Shown here: one piece after another, positions 52,937 to 63,400 of the stretch
Numbering within the stretch: the first letter of the stretch is position 1
How the letters are laid out: every line of letters starts with the position of its first letter
NCBI RefSeq assembly: GCF_003363715.1
Contig: NZ_QREV01000007.1
Location: 80,055-144,054, forward strand
DNA length: 64,000 nucleotides
Reading direction: 5' to 3'
Source: Parabacteroides acidifaciens
Lineage (GTDB): Bacteria; Bacteroidota; Bacteroidia; Bacteroidales; Tannerellaceae
Translations under genes and position numbers: made by a program
Notes under the pieces: model-generated
Database searches by the model: none
Seen by the model: the letters and a program-made list of their open reading frames with translations, nothing else
Told to the model about the DNA's origin: nothing

Positions 52937-54283
52937 TCATTTCCCTTTCGGCGGATAATCTTTGCGTGGATCTCCGAAGAAAAACAGAGTCGGGACATTC
53001 TTTCCTGCCTCTGTTGCCTGGTATCCGGCAAAGGCTTTTCCTGCTATTTCCAATGCTTTTTCTACTGCAGCATCACTCGTATGCTTGTCGCACAGAAAAT
53101 AGATCATCACAGGCTTACCGCCGGAAGATTCGGACAAAGTCGTTTTCAGCAGAGCAGGCATTTCAGACATTTCTGCGAATTTATTATTATAAAGTATCTG
53201 ATCCCTTGCATTGATAAAGAAGTCGGCCTTCCTCGCATGAGCCTTCATAAACTCGAATCTTGCCGCACCCGAGAGCTTACCGCCACCGGCCTGTTCGATA
53301 TACCGGTCGATCTCCCTGTCGAATAATTCGCGGGTGTACGATTGGTCAGTCGAAGAAATTGTCGTACCTTCGCTCTGGACTAAGTTTGTCAACTCCCGGT
53401 TCACATCCGGGCGGGCAAAAGCAAGCATGCTGCATGCCGCTACCGGAATTAGAAGCACGAGCTTCAACCGGGCCCAACTGTTTGATTTTTCTTTTAACAT
53501 CATAGTAATTCGTTTTTTAATTTTACTGTGATTAAAGCTGTTAGCAAAGGTGTAGGAGCTCGCGCTAACAGCTTTTTTCACTAATAATAATTGATATTTT
53601 GTTGCATCGATGCCACTTTTCAGTACGCCGGTATCGGCCTGGTATTCATGAATCTCCTGCAGTTCCCGCTTCAATAGCCAGGCAGCCGGGTTGAACCAGT
53701 GCAGGAGCACGATGACCTCCGCATAAATCAGATCCAGCGAATGGTGCTTACGAAGATGAACCAGCTCGTGTGTCAATATCTCATCCGGATAGTCGGAATA
53801 GTCTTTTAAGGAAAGAACAATATACCGTCCCCAGTTAAAGGGTGCCACCGCCCTGTTCACCAAGACCAGCGTATAATGTTCCCGGCGAACCTTTTTCCCG
53901 CTTCTGATCAGCCACAGCAGACTGATAAACGAACGGGCCACCAGACCGGTCCCGATCACAATCCCCGCAAAATAAAGATAGACAATCAACTCTCCCCAGG
54001 AAACAAATGCCTGCGCAACATCCGCCGCCTCCGTCGGAGCCTCCACCTGTCGGGAAACAGCCTCTCCCATCTCCTCCAATTGCAGCAACGGCATCTGCAG
54101 GGCACCGGGCGAAGCCGTCCGTATCCCGACAAACGGCAGCAGTATGCAAACCAATATCCCCACCAACAACACGATCCGATTGAAGCGGAAGAATGTCTCT
54201 TTGCTCAGCAGCGCCTTATAGCCGAGGTAAAATAACGTTAGGCAACAGGTCGACTTGATCATATAGAGAAGAAAGGCCGTCAT
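52937..54283 (-). CDS. BlaR1/MecR1-type M56 sensor metallopeptidase with ExbD-like C-terminal domain
   Basis: 448 residues. It has four hydrophobic segments in the first ~290 residues (YMIKSTCCLTLFYLGYKALL, IVLLVGILVCILLPFVGI, IVYLYFAGIVIGTGLVARSFISLLWLI). The M56 zinc motif HELVHLRKHHSLD is on a cytoplasmic loop. The extracytoplasmic C-terminus from ~residue 300 does not look like a penicillin-binding sensor. Its segment FFINARDQILYNNKFAEMSEMPALLKT followed by PVMIYFLCDKHTSDAAVEKALEIAGKAF resembles the periplasmic fold of ExbD. The signal sensed is thus unknown and probably not beta-lactam. Located 5 bases after the BlaI-like gene stop. Confidence 0.85.
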   Translation of the reverse strand: MTAFLLYMIKSTCCLTLFYLGYKALLSKETFFRFNRIVLLVGILVCILLPFVGIRTASPGALQMPLLQLEEMGEAVSRQVEAPTEAADVAQAFVSWGELIVYLYFAGIVIGTGLVARSFISLLWLIRSGKKVRREHYTLVLVNRAVAPFNWGRYIVLSLKDYSDYPDEILTHELVHLRKHHSLDLIYAEVIVLLHWFNPAAWLLKRELQEIHEYQADTGVLKSGIDATKYQLLLVKKAVSASSYTFANSFNHSKIKKRITMMLKEKSNSWARLKLVLLIPVAACSMLAFARPDVNRELTNLVQSEGTTISSTDQSYTRELFDREIDRYIEQAGGGKLSGAARFEFMKAHARKADFFINARDQILYNNKFAEMSEMPALLKTTLSESSGGKPVMIYFLCDKHTSDAAVEKALEIAGKAFAGYQATEAGKNVPTLFFFGDPRKDYPPKGK

Positions 54284-54288
54284 ATCAT

Positions 54289-54651
54289 TTATTTTTTACG
54301 GTTCTTAATCTGCTGCAACAGTTCCTCCAATTCCTCCACCGACAACTCGTCACGGTCTATCAGTGAAGAAACCACACGTGTATAGGAATCGCCAAAATAA
54401 CGGCTGACCACATTCTTCAATGTCTTATTGCGATATTCATCCTCTGAAACCAGTGCATAATACTGATACGTGTTTCCATACGGACGATAACCGATATAGC
54501 CTTTCTCCTCCAGCACGCGAACTATTGTAGAAAGCGTGTTGTAATGCGGCTTAGGCTCCTCCTGCAAATCCAGTAGTTCGCGGATGAACAAAGGGCCGTT
54601 CGTCCAGAAATAGCCCAGTATGTCTTCTTCTTTGGGAGTCAGTTTCTTCAT
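54289..54651 (-). CDS. BlaI/MecI/CopY family winged-helix repressor
   Basis: 120 residues from ATG 54651; the longer frame to 54702 runs through the promoter. The N-terminal winged helix is recognisable by LTPKEEDILGYFWTNGPLFIRELLDL and PHYNTLSTIVRVLEEKGYIGYRPYGNTYQY. The C-terminal dimerisation helix contains VSRYFGDSYTRVVSSLIDRDELSVEELEELLQQI. In known systems the partner M56 protease cleaves BlaI-type repressors to derepress the operon. Here the pair is followed by the M56 gene in one operon. The sulfatase gene on the opposite strand could be a co-regulated target. Confidence 0.92.
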   Translation of the reverse strand: MKKLTPKEEDILGYFWTNGPLFIRELLDLQEEPKPHYNTLSTIVRVLEEKGYIGYRPYGNTYQYYALVSEDEYRNKTLKNVVSRYFGDSYTRVVSSLIDRDELSVEELEELLQQIKNRKK

Positions 54652-54680
54652 GTTTCGTTCTTTATTTACTGATGAATACC

Positions 54681-54740
54681 CAAAGATAACTATAAAGAGC
54701 AATAATGCAACTATGATTAATAGTTAAACTACTATATTTA
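54681..54740 (-). promoter_or_regulatory. Promoter and candidate operator of the BlaI-M56 operon
   Basis: Minus-strand TATCTTTG at 54688-54681 lies 30 bases before ATG 54651. Just upstream is the dyad tagttaaacta (54721-54731), with tactata adjoining, close to the TAC/TAGTA half-sites used by BlaI/MecI repressors. A second dyad tgcttta-n15-taaagca (54760-54787) sits between this and the divergent sulfatase promoter. Confidence 0.45.
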
Positions 54741-54821
54741 GCAATAATTGGATATATATTGCTTTAATCGTAAATATTTACTAAAGCAAACAGAAGCCTC
54801 TTCCATTTCTTCCGCAAAGCG

Positions 54822-54829
54822 TATCTTTG
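54822..54829 (+). promoter_or_regulatory. -7 promoter element of the sulfatase gene
   Basis: TATCTTTG, 48 bases before ATG 54878, in a shared intergenic region with the divergent BlaI-type repressor gene. Confidence 0.6.
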
Positions 54830-54877
54830 CCATACAAGCAACATACACAGGAATATAAACCGAAAAACACAAAAAAG

Positions 54878-56419
54878 ATGGACAAACGAATCTTACTGCC
54901 TCTGACACTCCTTCCCGCCTTCCAATCAGGAAACATCCAGGCTGCCGACCAACCCGCCAAACGCCCCAACATCATCCTCTTTATGGTTGACGACATGGGC
55001 TGGGAAGACACCTCCCTACCTTTCTGGACAGAAAAGACACATTATAACGAATTGTACGAGACTCCCAACATGGAACGCATTGCCCGACAGGGAGTCATGT
55101 TCACACAAGCCTATGCCAGCAGCATCAGTTCCCCGTCCCGTTGCAGCCTGATCACCGGAACGAACGCCGCCCGCCACCGTGTCACCAACTGGACACTTCA
55201 GAAGGACAAGACAACCGATCGCAAAGACAGCCTGCTGGACATCCCTGACTGGAACTACAACGGTGTCAGCCAGGTTCTCGGAACCAACAACACCTTCGTC
55301 GGCACCTCGTTCGTCCAGCTTCTGAAAAATAGCGGCTATCACACCATACACTGCGGAAAAGCCCACTTCGGAGCCATCGACACTCCGGGCGAAGACCCGC
55401 ACCACTGGGGATTCGAGGTCAACATTGCCGGCCATGCCGCCGGTGGACTGGCAAGCTATTTAGGCGAAGAGAACTACGGGCATACGAAGGACGGCCGCCC
55501 GACCTCCCTCATGTCCATCCCCGGCCTCGAGAAATATTGGGGCACAGAAACATTCGCCACCGAAGCTCTGACACTCGAAGCGATCAAGGCCCTCGACAAA
55601 GCGAAGAAGTACAACCAGCCGTTCTATCTCTACATGTCGCACTACGCCATCCATATCCCGCTGAACAAGGACATGCGTTTCTACGACAAATACAAAAAGA
55701 AAGGAATGACCGACCACGAAGCCGCCTACGCCACCCTGATCGAAGGAATGGACAAGAGCCTGGGTGACCTCATGGACTGGCTCGAAAAGAACGGCGAGGC
55801 AGACAATACGATTATCATCTTCATGAGCGATAACGGCGGCCTGGCCTCCGAATCGGGCTGGCGTGACGGTCCGTTGCATACGCAAAACTATCCGCTGCTG
55901 AGCGGGAAAGGTTCCCTTTGCGAAGGAGGCATACGCGAACCGATGATCGTCAGCTGGCCGGGTGTAGCCAAACCGGATACCCGCTGCGACAAATATCTGT
56001 TGATAGAAGACTTCTACCCCACTATCCTGGAAATGGCAGGCGTAAAAGATTACCAGACGGTGCAACCCATCGACGGCGTCAGCTTCGTCCCCCTGATCAC
56101 CGGCACAGGCGATCCCTCCGACGGCCGTTGCCTCTACTGGAACATGCCGAACAACTGGGGCAATGATGGCCCGGGCATCAACTTCAACTGTGCCATCCGC
56201 GACGGCGACTGGAAGCTGATCTACTACTACGCCACCGGCAAAAAAGAGCTCTTCAACATCCCCGCCGACATCAGCGAAAAGAACGACCTCAGCGGCCGCC
56301 ACCCCGAAATCGTCAAACGCCTCTCCCAAAAACTCGGCTCCTACCTCCGCCAGGTAGACGCCCAACGCCCTTCCTTCAAGGCAACGGGAAAGAGTTGCCC
56401 TTGGCCGGATGAGAGATAA
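54878..56419 (+). CDS. Secreted sulfatase (S1 family, Ser-type formylglycine site)
   Basis: 513 residues from ATG 54878, with a short signal peptide (MDKRILLPLTLLPAFQSG). The N-terminal metal site is NIILFMVDDMGWEDT. The modification site is SSPSRCSLITG, an S-x-P-S-R motif, so the catalytic Ser must be converted to formylglycine by an anaerobic radical-SAM maturase (anSME), which is not in this window. Further S1-type residues are HCGKAHFG, MSHYAIHIPL, MSDNGGLASE and RDGDWKLIYYY. The substrate is likely a sulfated host or plant glycan, but no glycosidase cluster adjoins. Confidence 0.92.
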   Translation: MDKRILLPLTLLPAFQSGNIQAADQPAKRPNIILFMVDDMGWEDTSLPFWTEKTHYNELYETPNMERIARQGVMFTQAYASSISSPSRCSLITGTNAARHRVTNWTLQKDKTTDRKDSLLDIPDWNYNGVSQVLGTNNTFVGTSFVQLLKNSGYHTIHCGKAHFGAIDTPGEDPHHWGFEVNIAGHAAGGLASYLGEENYGHTKDGRPTSLMSIPGLEKYWGTETFATEALTLEAIKALDKAKKYNQPFYLYMSHYAIHIPLNKDMRFYDKYKKKGMTDHEAAYATLIEGMDKSLGDLMDWLEKNGEADNTIIIFMSDNGGLASESGWRDGPLHTQNYPLLSGKGSLCEGGIREPMIVSWPGVAKPDTRCDKYLLIEDFYPTILEMAGVKDYQTVQPIDGVSFVPLITGTGDPSDGRCLYWNMPNNWGNDGPGINFNCAIRDGDWKLIYYYATGKKELFNIPADISEKNDLSGRHPEIVKRLSQKLGSYLRQVDAQRPSFKATGKSCPWPDER

Positions 56420-56465
56420 AGAAGTCGAAAAACAGTAACAAAACAAAGAAAAGAATCAATCAAAG

Positions 56466-56496
56466 TTGTATTTATATATAACATTTCATATATTTG
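56466..56496 (+). promoter_or_regulatory. Promoter very close to the HigB-like start
   Basis: TTG at 56466-56468 and TATATTTG at 56489-56496 with a 20-base gap. The box ends only 3 bases before ATG 56500, so the message would be nearly leaderless. Confidence 0.55.
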
Positions 56497-56499
56497 CCC

Positions 56500-56823
56500 A
56501 TGAAAAAGATAATCGCATATAAAGGGTATTACCCGGATTTTATGTCTAAGCTGTCAGAACAAGAACGCAAAAAAATAAGGCAAGCGTTATTGCTATTTGA
56601 AACAGAAGATAAGATACCAAGCCATTACATCAAATACATAAGAGACGGAATTTATGAATTTCGGGTAAACTATGGCCATAATGAGTTTCGTATCTTTTTC
56701 ATTTATGACGGAGATACAATAGTCGTGTTATTCAACTGCTTCAAGAAGAAAACACAGAAAACTCCTAATAGCGAAATAGAAAAAGCGATCAAATTAAAAA
56801 ATGAATATTATGAGCAAGAATGA
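56500..56823 (+). CDS. HigB/Gp49-type (DUF891/RelE) toxin-like protein
   Basis: 107 residues from ATG 56500. It starts MKKIIAYKGYYPDFMSKLSE, with a RelE-like helix region KKIRQALLLFE and the diagnostic C-terminal strands YIRDGIYEFRVNYGHNEFRIFFIYDGDTIVVLFNCFKKKTQKTP. The run ends EIEKAIKLKNEYYE, the conserved helix of Gp49/HigB toxins. These are ribosome-dependent mRNA interferases in the known cases. It overlaps the downstream antitoxin-like XRE gene by 23 bases, in the inverted (toxin first) HigBA order. Confidence 0.85.
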   Translation: MKKIIAYKGYYPDFMSKLSEQERKKIRQALLLFETEDKIPSHYIKYIRDGIYEFRVNYGHNEFRIFFIYDGDTIVVLFNCFKKKTQKTPNSEIEKAIKLKNEYYEQE

Positions 56824-57106
56824 TGAAATCTATGATGTAAGTGCCGAACTCGTAAGAGAATTTGGAGAAGTAGGCACTCCTGAACGGGAGAAAGCCGTAG
56901 AAAAAGCATGGGAAGAATACAATGCTCAAATCCTGTTGGATGCCCGCAAGAATGCAAGATTAACGCAAGCAGAACTCGCCAGGCGTATCGGAGCAGACAA
57001 AGGGTATATTTCAAGAATCGAACGAGGATTGACCATACCCACCGTTTCAACCCTATACCGCATAGCCGCAGCAATGGGATTGACAGTGGAATTGCGTCCG
57101 ATGTGA
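56801..57106 (+). CDS. HigA-type XRE antitoxin
   Basis: 101 residues from ATG 56801; ATG 56810 (MSKNDE) is an equally good start. The C-terminal half is a Cro/C1-type helix-turn-helix: ILLDARKNARLTQAELARRIGADKGYISRIERGLTIPTVSTLYRIAAAMGL. The N-terminus (EIYDVSAELVREFGEVGTPERE) is the toxin-neutralising region in related proteins. It would both bind the toxin and repress the shared promoter. Followed by the second MITE-like element 31 bases after its stop. Confidence 0.9.
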   Translation: MNIMSKNDEIYDVSAELVREFGEVGTPEREKAVEKAWEEYNAQILLDARKNARLTQAELARRIGADKGYISRIERGLTIPTVSTLYRIAAAMGLTVELRPM

Positions 57107-57136
57107 TGTAAATCTCATAAGTATAAAGTTTGTAAA

Positions 57137-57291
57137 GGGGATGTGTCAAAAGTAAGTTCTAACGCTTTAGCGTGTCATTGCGGGCTTGACCCGCAACCTT
57201 ATACTGTACTGATTTACAATGATTAGTATGAGATGGCGGGTCAAGCCCGCCAGGACACAGACGCTATAAATAGGACTTTTGACACATCCCC
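57137..57291. mobile_element. 155-bp palindromic MITE-like element (copy B)
   Basis: Perfect 17-bp terminal inverted repeats (ggggatgtgtcaaaagt / acttttgacacatcccc). Inside are a hairpin aacgctttagcgt, then gcgggcttgacccgc and its inverted copy gcgggtcaagcccgc, with a weak apex (ttatact/agtatga). It is the same length as copy A (8152-8306) and near-identical outside the apex. It lies 31 bases past the HigA-like stop and before the terminator of the convergent giant gene. Confidence 0.9.
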
Positions 57292-57336
57292 TTTTGTTAG
57301 GTAAGGTTTGTTGTGACGTTAGGGAAAGGAAAGACA

Positions 57337-57368
57337 ACAAAAAAAGGGCATCCTCTCGGACGCCCTTT
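57337..57368 (-). terminator. Rho-independent terminator of the giant surface protein gene
   Basis: On the minus strand, 57368-57358 pairs with 57353-57343 (aaagggcgtcc with ggatgcccttt, one mismatch), loop gaga, then ttttttgtt. It lies 34 bases past the stop at 57402. Confidence 0.85.
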
Positions 57369-57401
57369 CTCATTCAATACTAAAACTCTCTTATATATGG
57401 A

Positions 57402-60400
57402 TTAGTATACATTTACCTTGGTAACAATCGTATTGCCGGCATTGGTTAATTTCACAATGTAAATGCCATTTGTTACCGGTATTTGCGCATAGCTGCTGAT
57501 GCGTGCATTGTAAACTGTCTTGCCGAGCATGTTCACAATCGTCAGCTGCAGCGGCTGAATCGGATTCACATAAATACTACCCTGTTTTGCATATACCTGT
57601 GTATTGGCAAGGGCTTCTTCAAGGCCGGTAGCAAAGTCTACAGTGACTTCGCAAGTGGCTGTTACATCACCGATCTTAGCAGTAATCGTTGCCGTACCTA
57701 CCTTCAGGGCTTTCACTGTTGCACTGTTTCCGTTAGCTGTCACACTGGCAATCGTCGGATCGCTGCTGCTCCATGTCACGGTCTTATCCGAAGGAGATAC
57801 AGTTGCTTTCAGCACGAACTCTTCAGTACGCGACAACGTCTTTATTGTTGCATCCAGAGTGATTGTAACGGTTTCATCGCCTTCGTCACCACCACCGGAA
57901 GGAGGAGTAACAGGGTCAGACTTAGTTACAGCTGCATTATTCACAATGATAACGCAATTGTCATTATCTGTTGCTTTTACAGAGAATGGATTAGAACCTG
58001 TAACTTCTACATATTGGTTAATACCAGCATTAGCTTTAACCGTCTCACCTGATTCACGAACTACATATGTAATATTATTCTTCAAATTAGTTGCATCTGT
58101 CGCTTTATCCGGCAAAGTTGCCTCCAACGTGGATTTAGAAATATTACCTTTGGATGTATTATCTTTTAAAGTATAGTTACCATTATTACCTTTCAACTCT
58201 AAGTTGATATTCTTATTCAGACCGACATTGGCATCGTCAGTAAATGTTGCTTTTATTATCGGAGCAGCTTCTTCTGTCAGTAATCCTGTCGCAGAATAAT
58301 CTGTCAAATCAATAGCATTGGTTCCATCATAATATTTACTTACCTGGCTGGTTACAGTCAGCGTACGTTTAGATATTTCACCATTCAGGGACATGGCCTT
58401 CAACTGGTAGTTATCTGCATTATTCCCTTTCAGGATAATATCCTTTGACGGAAGAATGTTTCTGCTACCGGCATCTTTACTTGCATAATTGAACGATACA
58501 CCTTCCAAATCAAGAGAAGCGCCTTCAGCGGCATCCAATTGTAGAGCGATATTGGCAGTCGTCGTTCCGTCATATTCTTTATTTTGGCCGGATACAGCTA
58601 CATTCAAGATAGCAGGAGCCACATCAATTGTCTTAGAAACAACGGCATCGCCCACCTTAATCAAGATAGCACCTGTTCCGACACCTGTTCCTTTTACATA
58701 ATATGGACCAGTATCTTCCTTCTTATATACAGTAAGTACTGAAGGAGTTGTTGATTCCACTGTATAACTATAACCTCCATCTACAGCTATCGTCAAAGCT
58801 TTCTCTTCATTATAACTAAGCCCGCTACCAACAGCTTTCGTATTCAAAGCTCTGCGAGAATATGAAGAAACAGAAGGAACATCTTTTAAGTCAATTGTTA
58901 CAGGAGGAGCTTGCTTTTCTTTAATGATAATATTACCGGTTACGGTTCCTTCAGGATATTCCAACTTCGCATATACTTTTCCGCTTTCTGTAGCATCGAC
59001 GATATCTGGTGTTCCAAGGTTTTCCCAGCCACCGTTATCGACAACCATACCTGCAGCACCCTTACTATCCCCCTTATTATAGGTTACAACAGTCGGAACA
59101 CCTTTTATGATATTAACATCACCTCCGGCAGGTGTAACACCAGTATAATCATAATTACGGAATGTAACGCCGTTCATAACAATTGCATACTTACCTGATG
59201 CTTCCTGCACGCTGATCGTTCCGGTATATAAGCCCGGCGTACTAATCAGCTCACCATTTACAAGACCTTCAACATTCAGTTTATAAGACAATGAAGTTGT
59301 TTTGTAGCTACGCTGCACGTCAGATGCAGAAATGGCAGTAATCTTGGCTTTTGATATTTTGGCTGTCGGATTAGCCGGCTGAACCAAGACATAGTTACCA
59401 TTATCATTATTCAACTTACATTCGCCTTTAAGAATTACAGTCTTCGCACTCTCACTGGCATTCTTATCTGTAAAAGTTCCTGTTACACCTGTAGCAGTAA
59501 GAGTAACCGATGCATCTTTTTCCAGAATACCTTCAGCCGTAAAAGAAACTTCGGCATCAAGTTTGCCATCATATACCTTATCCTTTGCAACAGCTTTTAC
59601 CGTTACTAATTTAGGTTCAACCTTAATCGTTTGTTTAGCGATAGCTGTTACATACTCGCTTTTGGTAGCCGTTATCGTAACAGTGGCTTCACCTGCTTTC
59701 ACAGCTTCTACTTCTGTCGAATCAGAATTGAACTTTATAGCATCACCTGTTGTAATACTATAAACAAGCTTAGCATCAGCTTCTGTGCTTGCAGCCGCTA
59801 TACCAGCTGTACTTCCATAGGTCATACGAGCAGGAACCGATGTGAAGTTTACATTTTGCAGGGCTGCTTTCAAATCTACTTCTCCGGAAGTTACTACTTC
59901 AGAAACAAGACTTCCGCTTGCAGCCACTGTAAGTTCCACCGTATACGTTTCAGCAGTAAGTCCTATATTTTCCACTTTGAAAGTACCGTCCTTTGCAACC
60001 TTTACAGTTGTTCCAGATCCAGATCCATTTATTTTCGGTGTAACTGTAGCTTCTAACTGAGCAGTCGGTGTACCACCATTGGACAAGATACGGCCAAAAA
60101 CAGAGATAGAAGCCTTATCGCCTACTCCATTTACTGTTACGCTTGTGATTTCTGCTACCGGTTTAACGGCATTCACTTGAAGTGAATCTGCTTTATAAGA
60201 GATCTCGTAATTATTGGAAGTATAACCGTAAGGCATTACAGGATACTTACCAGCCAGGGATGTATTGGTTGCCGGGCAATCAAATTGGAGTGTGCCACCT
60301 AAAACACTTGCACCTTCACCATTTACAAATGCTGTTCCATCTGCCAAAGCTGCTGTGAAAGTCGTGCTAACATTGCCAAAGTCAACTGCACTCGGAGTAG

Positions 60401-63400
60401 CAGTCTTATAAGTCAATTTCACTTTCTTAATCGTATCCATCACACCAGTTATATCTGCCAGCTCGTAATAGTCACCATAATCACCTTGCAAAGCGGCTGT
60501 CACTGTCACCGGCTGCACGCCTGCGTTTGCAGAAAGGGCAGTTCCCTTAGTCGGAGCAGTTATAACATTTTTAGCAGTATGATCTCCTACAAGGCCGTTT
60601 ACCTCCATTTTGTCCGTAACCAAAGTAACCTCATCACTGCCATTATAATCTCTTGTCGTTGCCGTGATGCCTGTGATAGTCAAAGTCTTTTTCAAAACTT
60701 CCAACGGCTGAACAACCGTAGTATCACCTACAGCCAGAGTTAGATTAACCTTACCCGGCTTCAATATCTGCAAAGAATCTTTACTGATTTTTGCAACAGC
60801 CTCGTTATCGATAGTAATCTTCACTTTGCCTGCTTTAATATAAGCACTGTCCACATTCGTCAGCAACGGTAGATTAGCTTGGCCGTAAATGACGGAAGAA
60901 GGAACAGAAGTAATGGCGAAGTTCAGACCGGTGGTGGCACCGTTGATCCAGACAGAAGCCTCACCTTTTGTTGTTTTGAACCAGCCGTTACCGACAACAT
61001 AGCTGGCCGGAGCATCTTTTTTGTCTGATACAATAGCAACCGCCTCTGCAAAGTTACAACCTGAACCGATCGTAAAGACAGGTTCGCTTGTGACATCTTG
61101 GCCTTTATCCACATTCACACCATACCAAGCATTACCTGAAGTACGGAAATTAGTGGCAGTAACCTTTGAGCCGTTTACGATCAAACCGGCTGCCTTATTG
61201 TTTCTTGAGATTACATTATCTAATGTGACCCCTGTTGCTGTATAGACATTAATACCACTGCCGGTACCACCCGCAGGTGATTGGGATCCATCTACCACTA
61301 TATTCTTCAATGTTACACCATTTGACGGGATATGTATAAGATGTTTACTACTACCATCCGAACCTGTCCAATTACTTGCAGCTACAAAAATAGTAGAATC
61401 TTTATCAGTAATCGTACCCTGTAAAGTCACAGCTGCTGTAATATTCAACTGTTTGCTTAGCTCATACTTACCAACCGGCAACAGGATCGTTTCATTTGTG
61501 ATCGCATTATCGATCTTACTTTGCAAATCCTGTTTGCCATAACAGATAAGTCCGGAAGCAGGATCATAATCTGTCCCATTTATCGTCAGTTTGTCATAAG
61601 CTTTCTCTGCTTTCTCCCGATATGAATAAACAAGACTCTCTCCTGGTTTTTCTTTTAACTGGGAACCAATAATCTCAATTATATTATCTGCCGGCGTAGA
61701 TTGGTCATTAGAACCATACCACCCTAAATTAACAACAGCCGCATGTAATGTATCGTCCTTGAGCGGAATATAATTCTCTCCATAAAGAGATGAAAGTGTA
61801 CTATTCTTAACTGTGACCTTATTCCCATAAGAACGAATATCCAATGCAGACAACGCTTTTACACCTATTTCTTTAGAATCTTTATTCTCATCTGTCGCTT
61901 CTAAAGTAGAACCTTCAATCATAAGTGTCACTCCATTGTATTTTTCTTGTAATACGACCACTCCATAGTCTTCATTCGAAACAGTAGCAGATTTCAGTAC
62001 AGCTTTCTTTATATCTATAGTCGTACCTGTACTTGCCAATGTTCCGTTTCCCGTTTCTAAGCCACCAGCGCTTGTCATTATAGCAGCCCAACCTTTAACA
62101 GTTCCATTCGTGATATCGACCTTTTGTTCTTTGTTTCGAACACCTAATCCATAATAATAAGCATCAATATCCGTATCCTTCATAGTCAGTTCTGCACCGA
62201 CCGATTCCATACGTACACCTACTGCCGCCGTTTGAGCAGTTATGTTCTTAATTGCATCAATTTTACAATTAGTCAGTTTCACAATATCTTTCCCTTTTCC
62301 GATCATTCCGATAACTCCATGCTTCGCTGAATTATTATTACCGATAAGAGTAAGATTATTTGCGGTAAGAGTAGTAGTAGTGTTTTCTTTAGAAGCGACC
62401 TCTATATGACCCTTAATAATGGTTTTATCTGTACCTGCTCCTTCAATGGTGATTGATTTATCCATTTGAAGAATTTCCGGTAATTCGAAAGTCCCTTCCG
62501 GAAAAACAGCTTTATCTCCATCTTCTATAACAGATAAGAGACTGGTAACATCAGCTACAGCATTATCAAAGCTGCCGTTTGAACTATATAATTCAATATA
62601 GCTTTGATTGTTTCCATCTAATATTTCTACATTTTCAATATGATTGATCGTTACATTTGAATCGCTCTTTTTATTAAAAGCAATAGGAGTATAAGCCGTA
62701 TTGAATGCCTGCATCAAACATTTTGAATTGCCGTTTGCGACAAAATCAATATTCATCTTCGATTTACGTATATCCATTAAATCCATTTTTATAGCCGGAA
62801 CTTGTTGAGGATTCAAATGTTTTGCTATAATCTTAGACTTTGTATCAATAGATAAGTCGACATCCGGACAAACTTCAAATACCAATGAACCAAAACCATC
62901 ACTTGGGCCGTTCATAAAAGAACGCCCTGTCATTGTCGATTCTTTTATCGTAATTAAATGTTTAAAAGAAGCATCGCTAACCCCATCACCCCGTACATAA
63001 AGAGAAGACCAGCCTGTAATATCACTTTTGTCAATATTAACGATAATCGGGATATTCGTTTGGTTGTTAGTAAAAACTGCATAATAATTCACATCAACTA
63101 TAGAGTTTTTGATGTTATAAGTAATAGGTTTTGTTTCCGAAGTCGCTCCTGGCCAAGCACCGATACCAATTACATACGGATATCCCGATCCACCTGACGG
63201 CCCGTTAATCTTACTATTTTCCATATTAAGCGTGTGTCCTGCTCCATCTCTAAAGCATAAGCCTCTCTCATAGCCTTTCGACATATACATGTGGGAATCT
63301 ATAAAATTCACCGTATTATTATCTACGTCAATTTGAGAAACAATACCAAAGCAAACTGTAGGACCACCATCAGCAGTACCTGCACCTTCAATATTAAGTT

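Noticed and set aside
52937..54651. Beta-lactam resistance regulators (blaR1/blaI) with a beta-lactamase target
   Set aside because: No penicillin-binding sensor domain and no beta-lactamase gene are present; the pair is of the general BlaI/M56 type.
55460..56446. 328-codon open frame on the minus strand
   Set aside because: Antisense to the sulfatase; the plus frame has all S1 sulfatase motifs.
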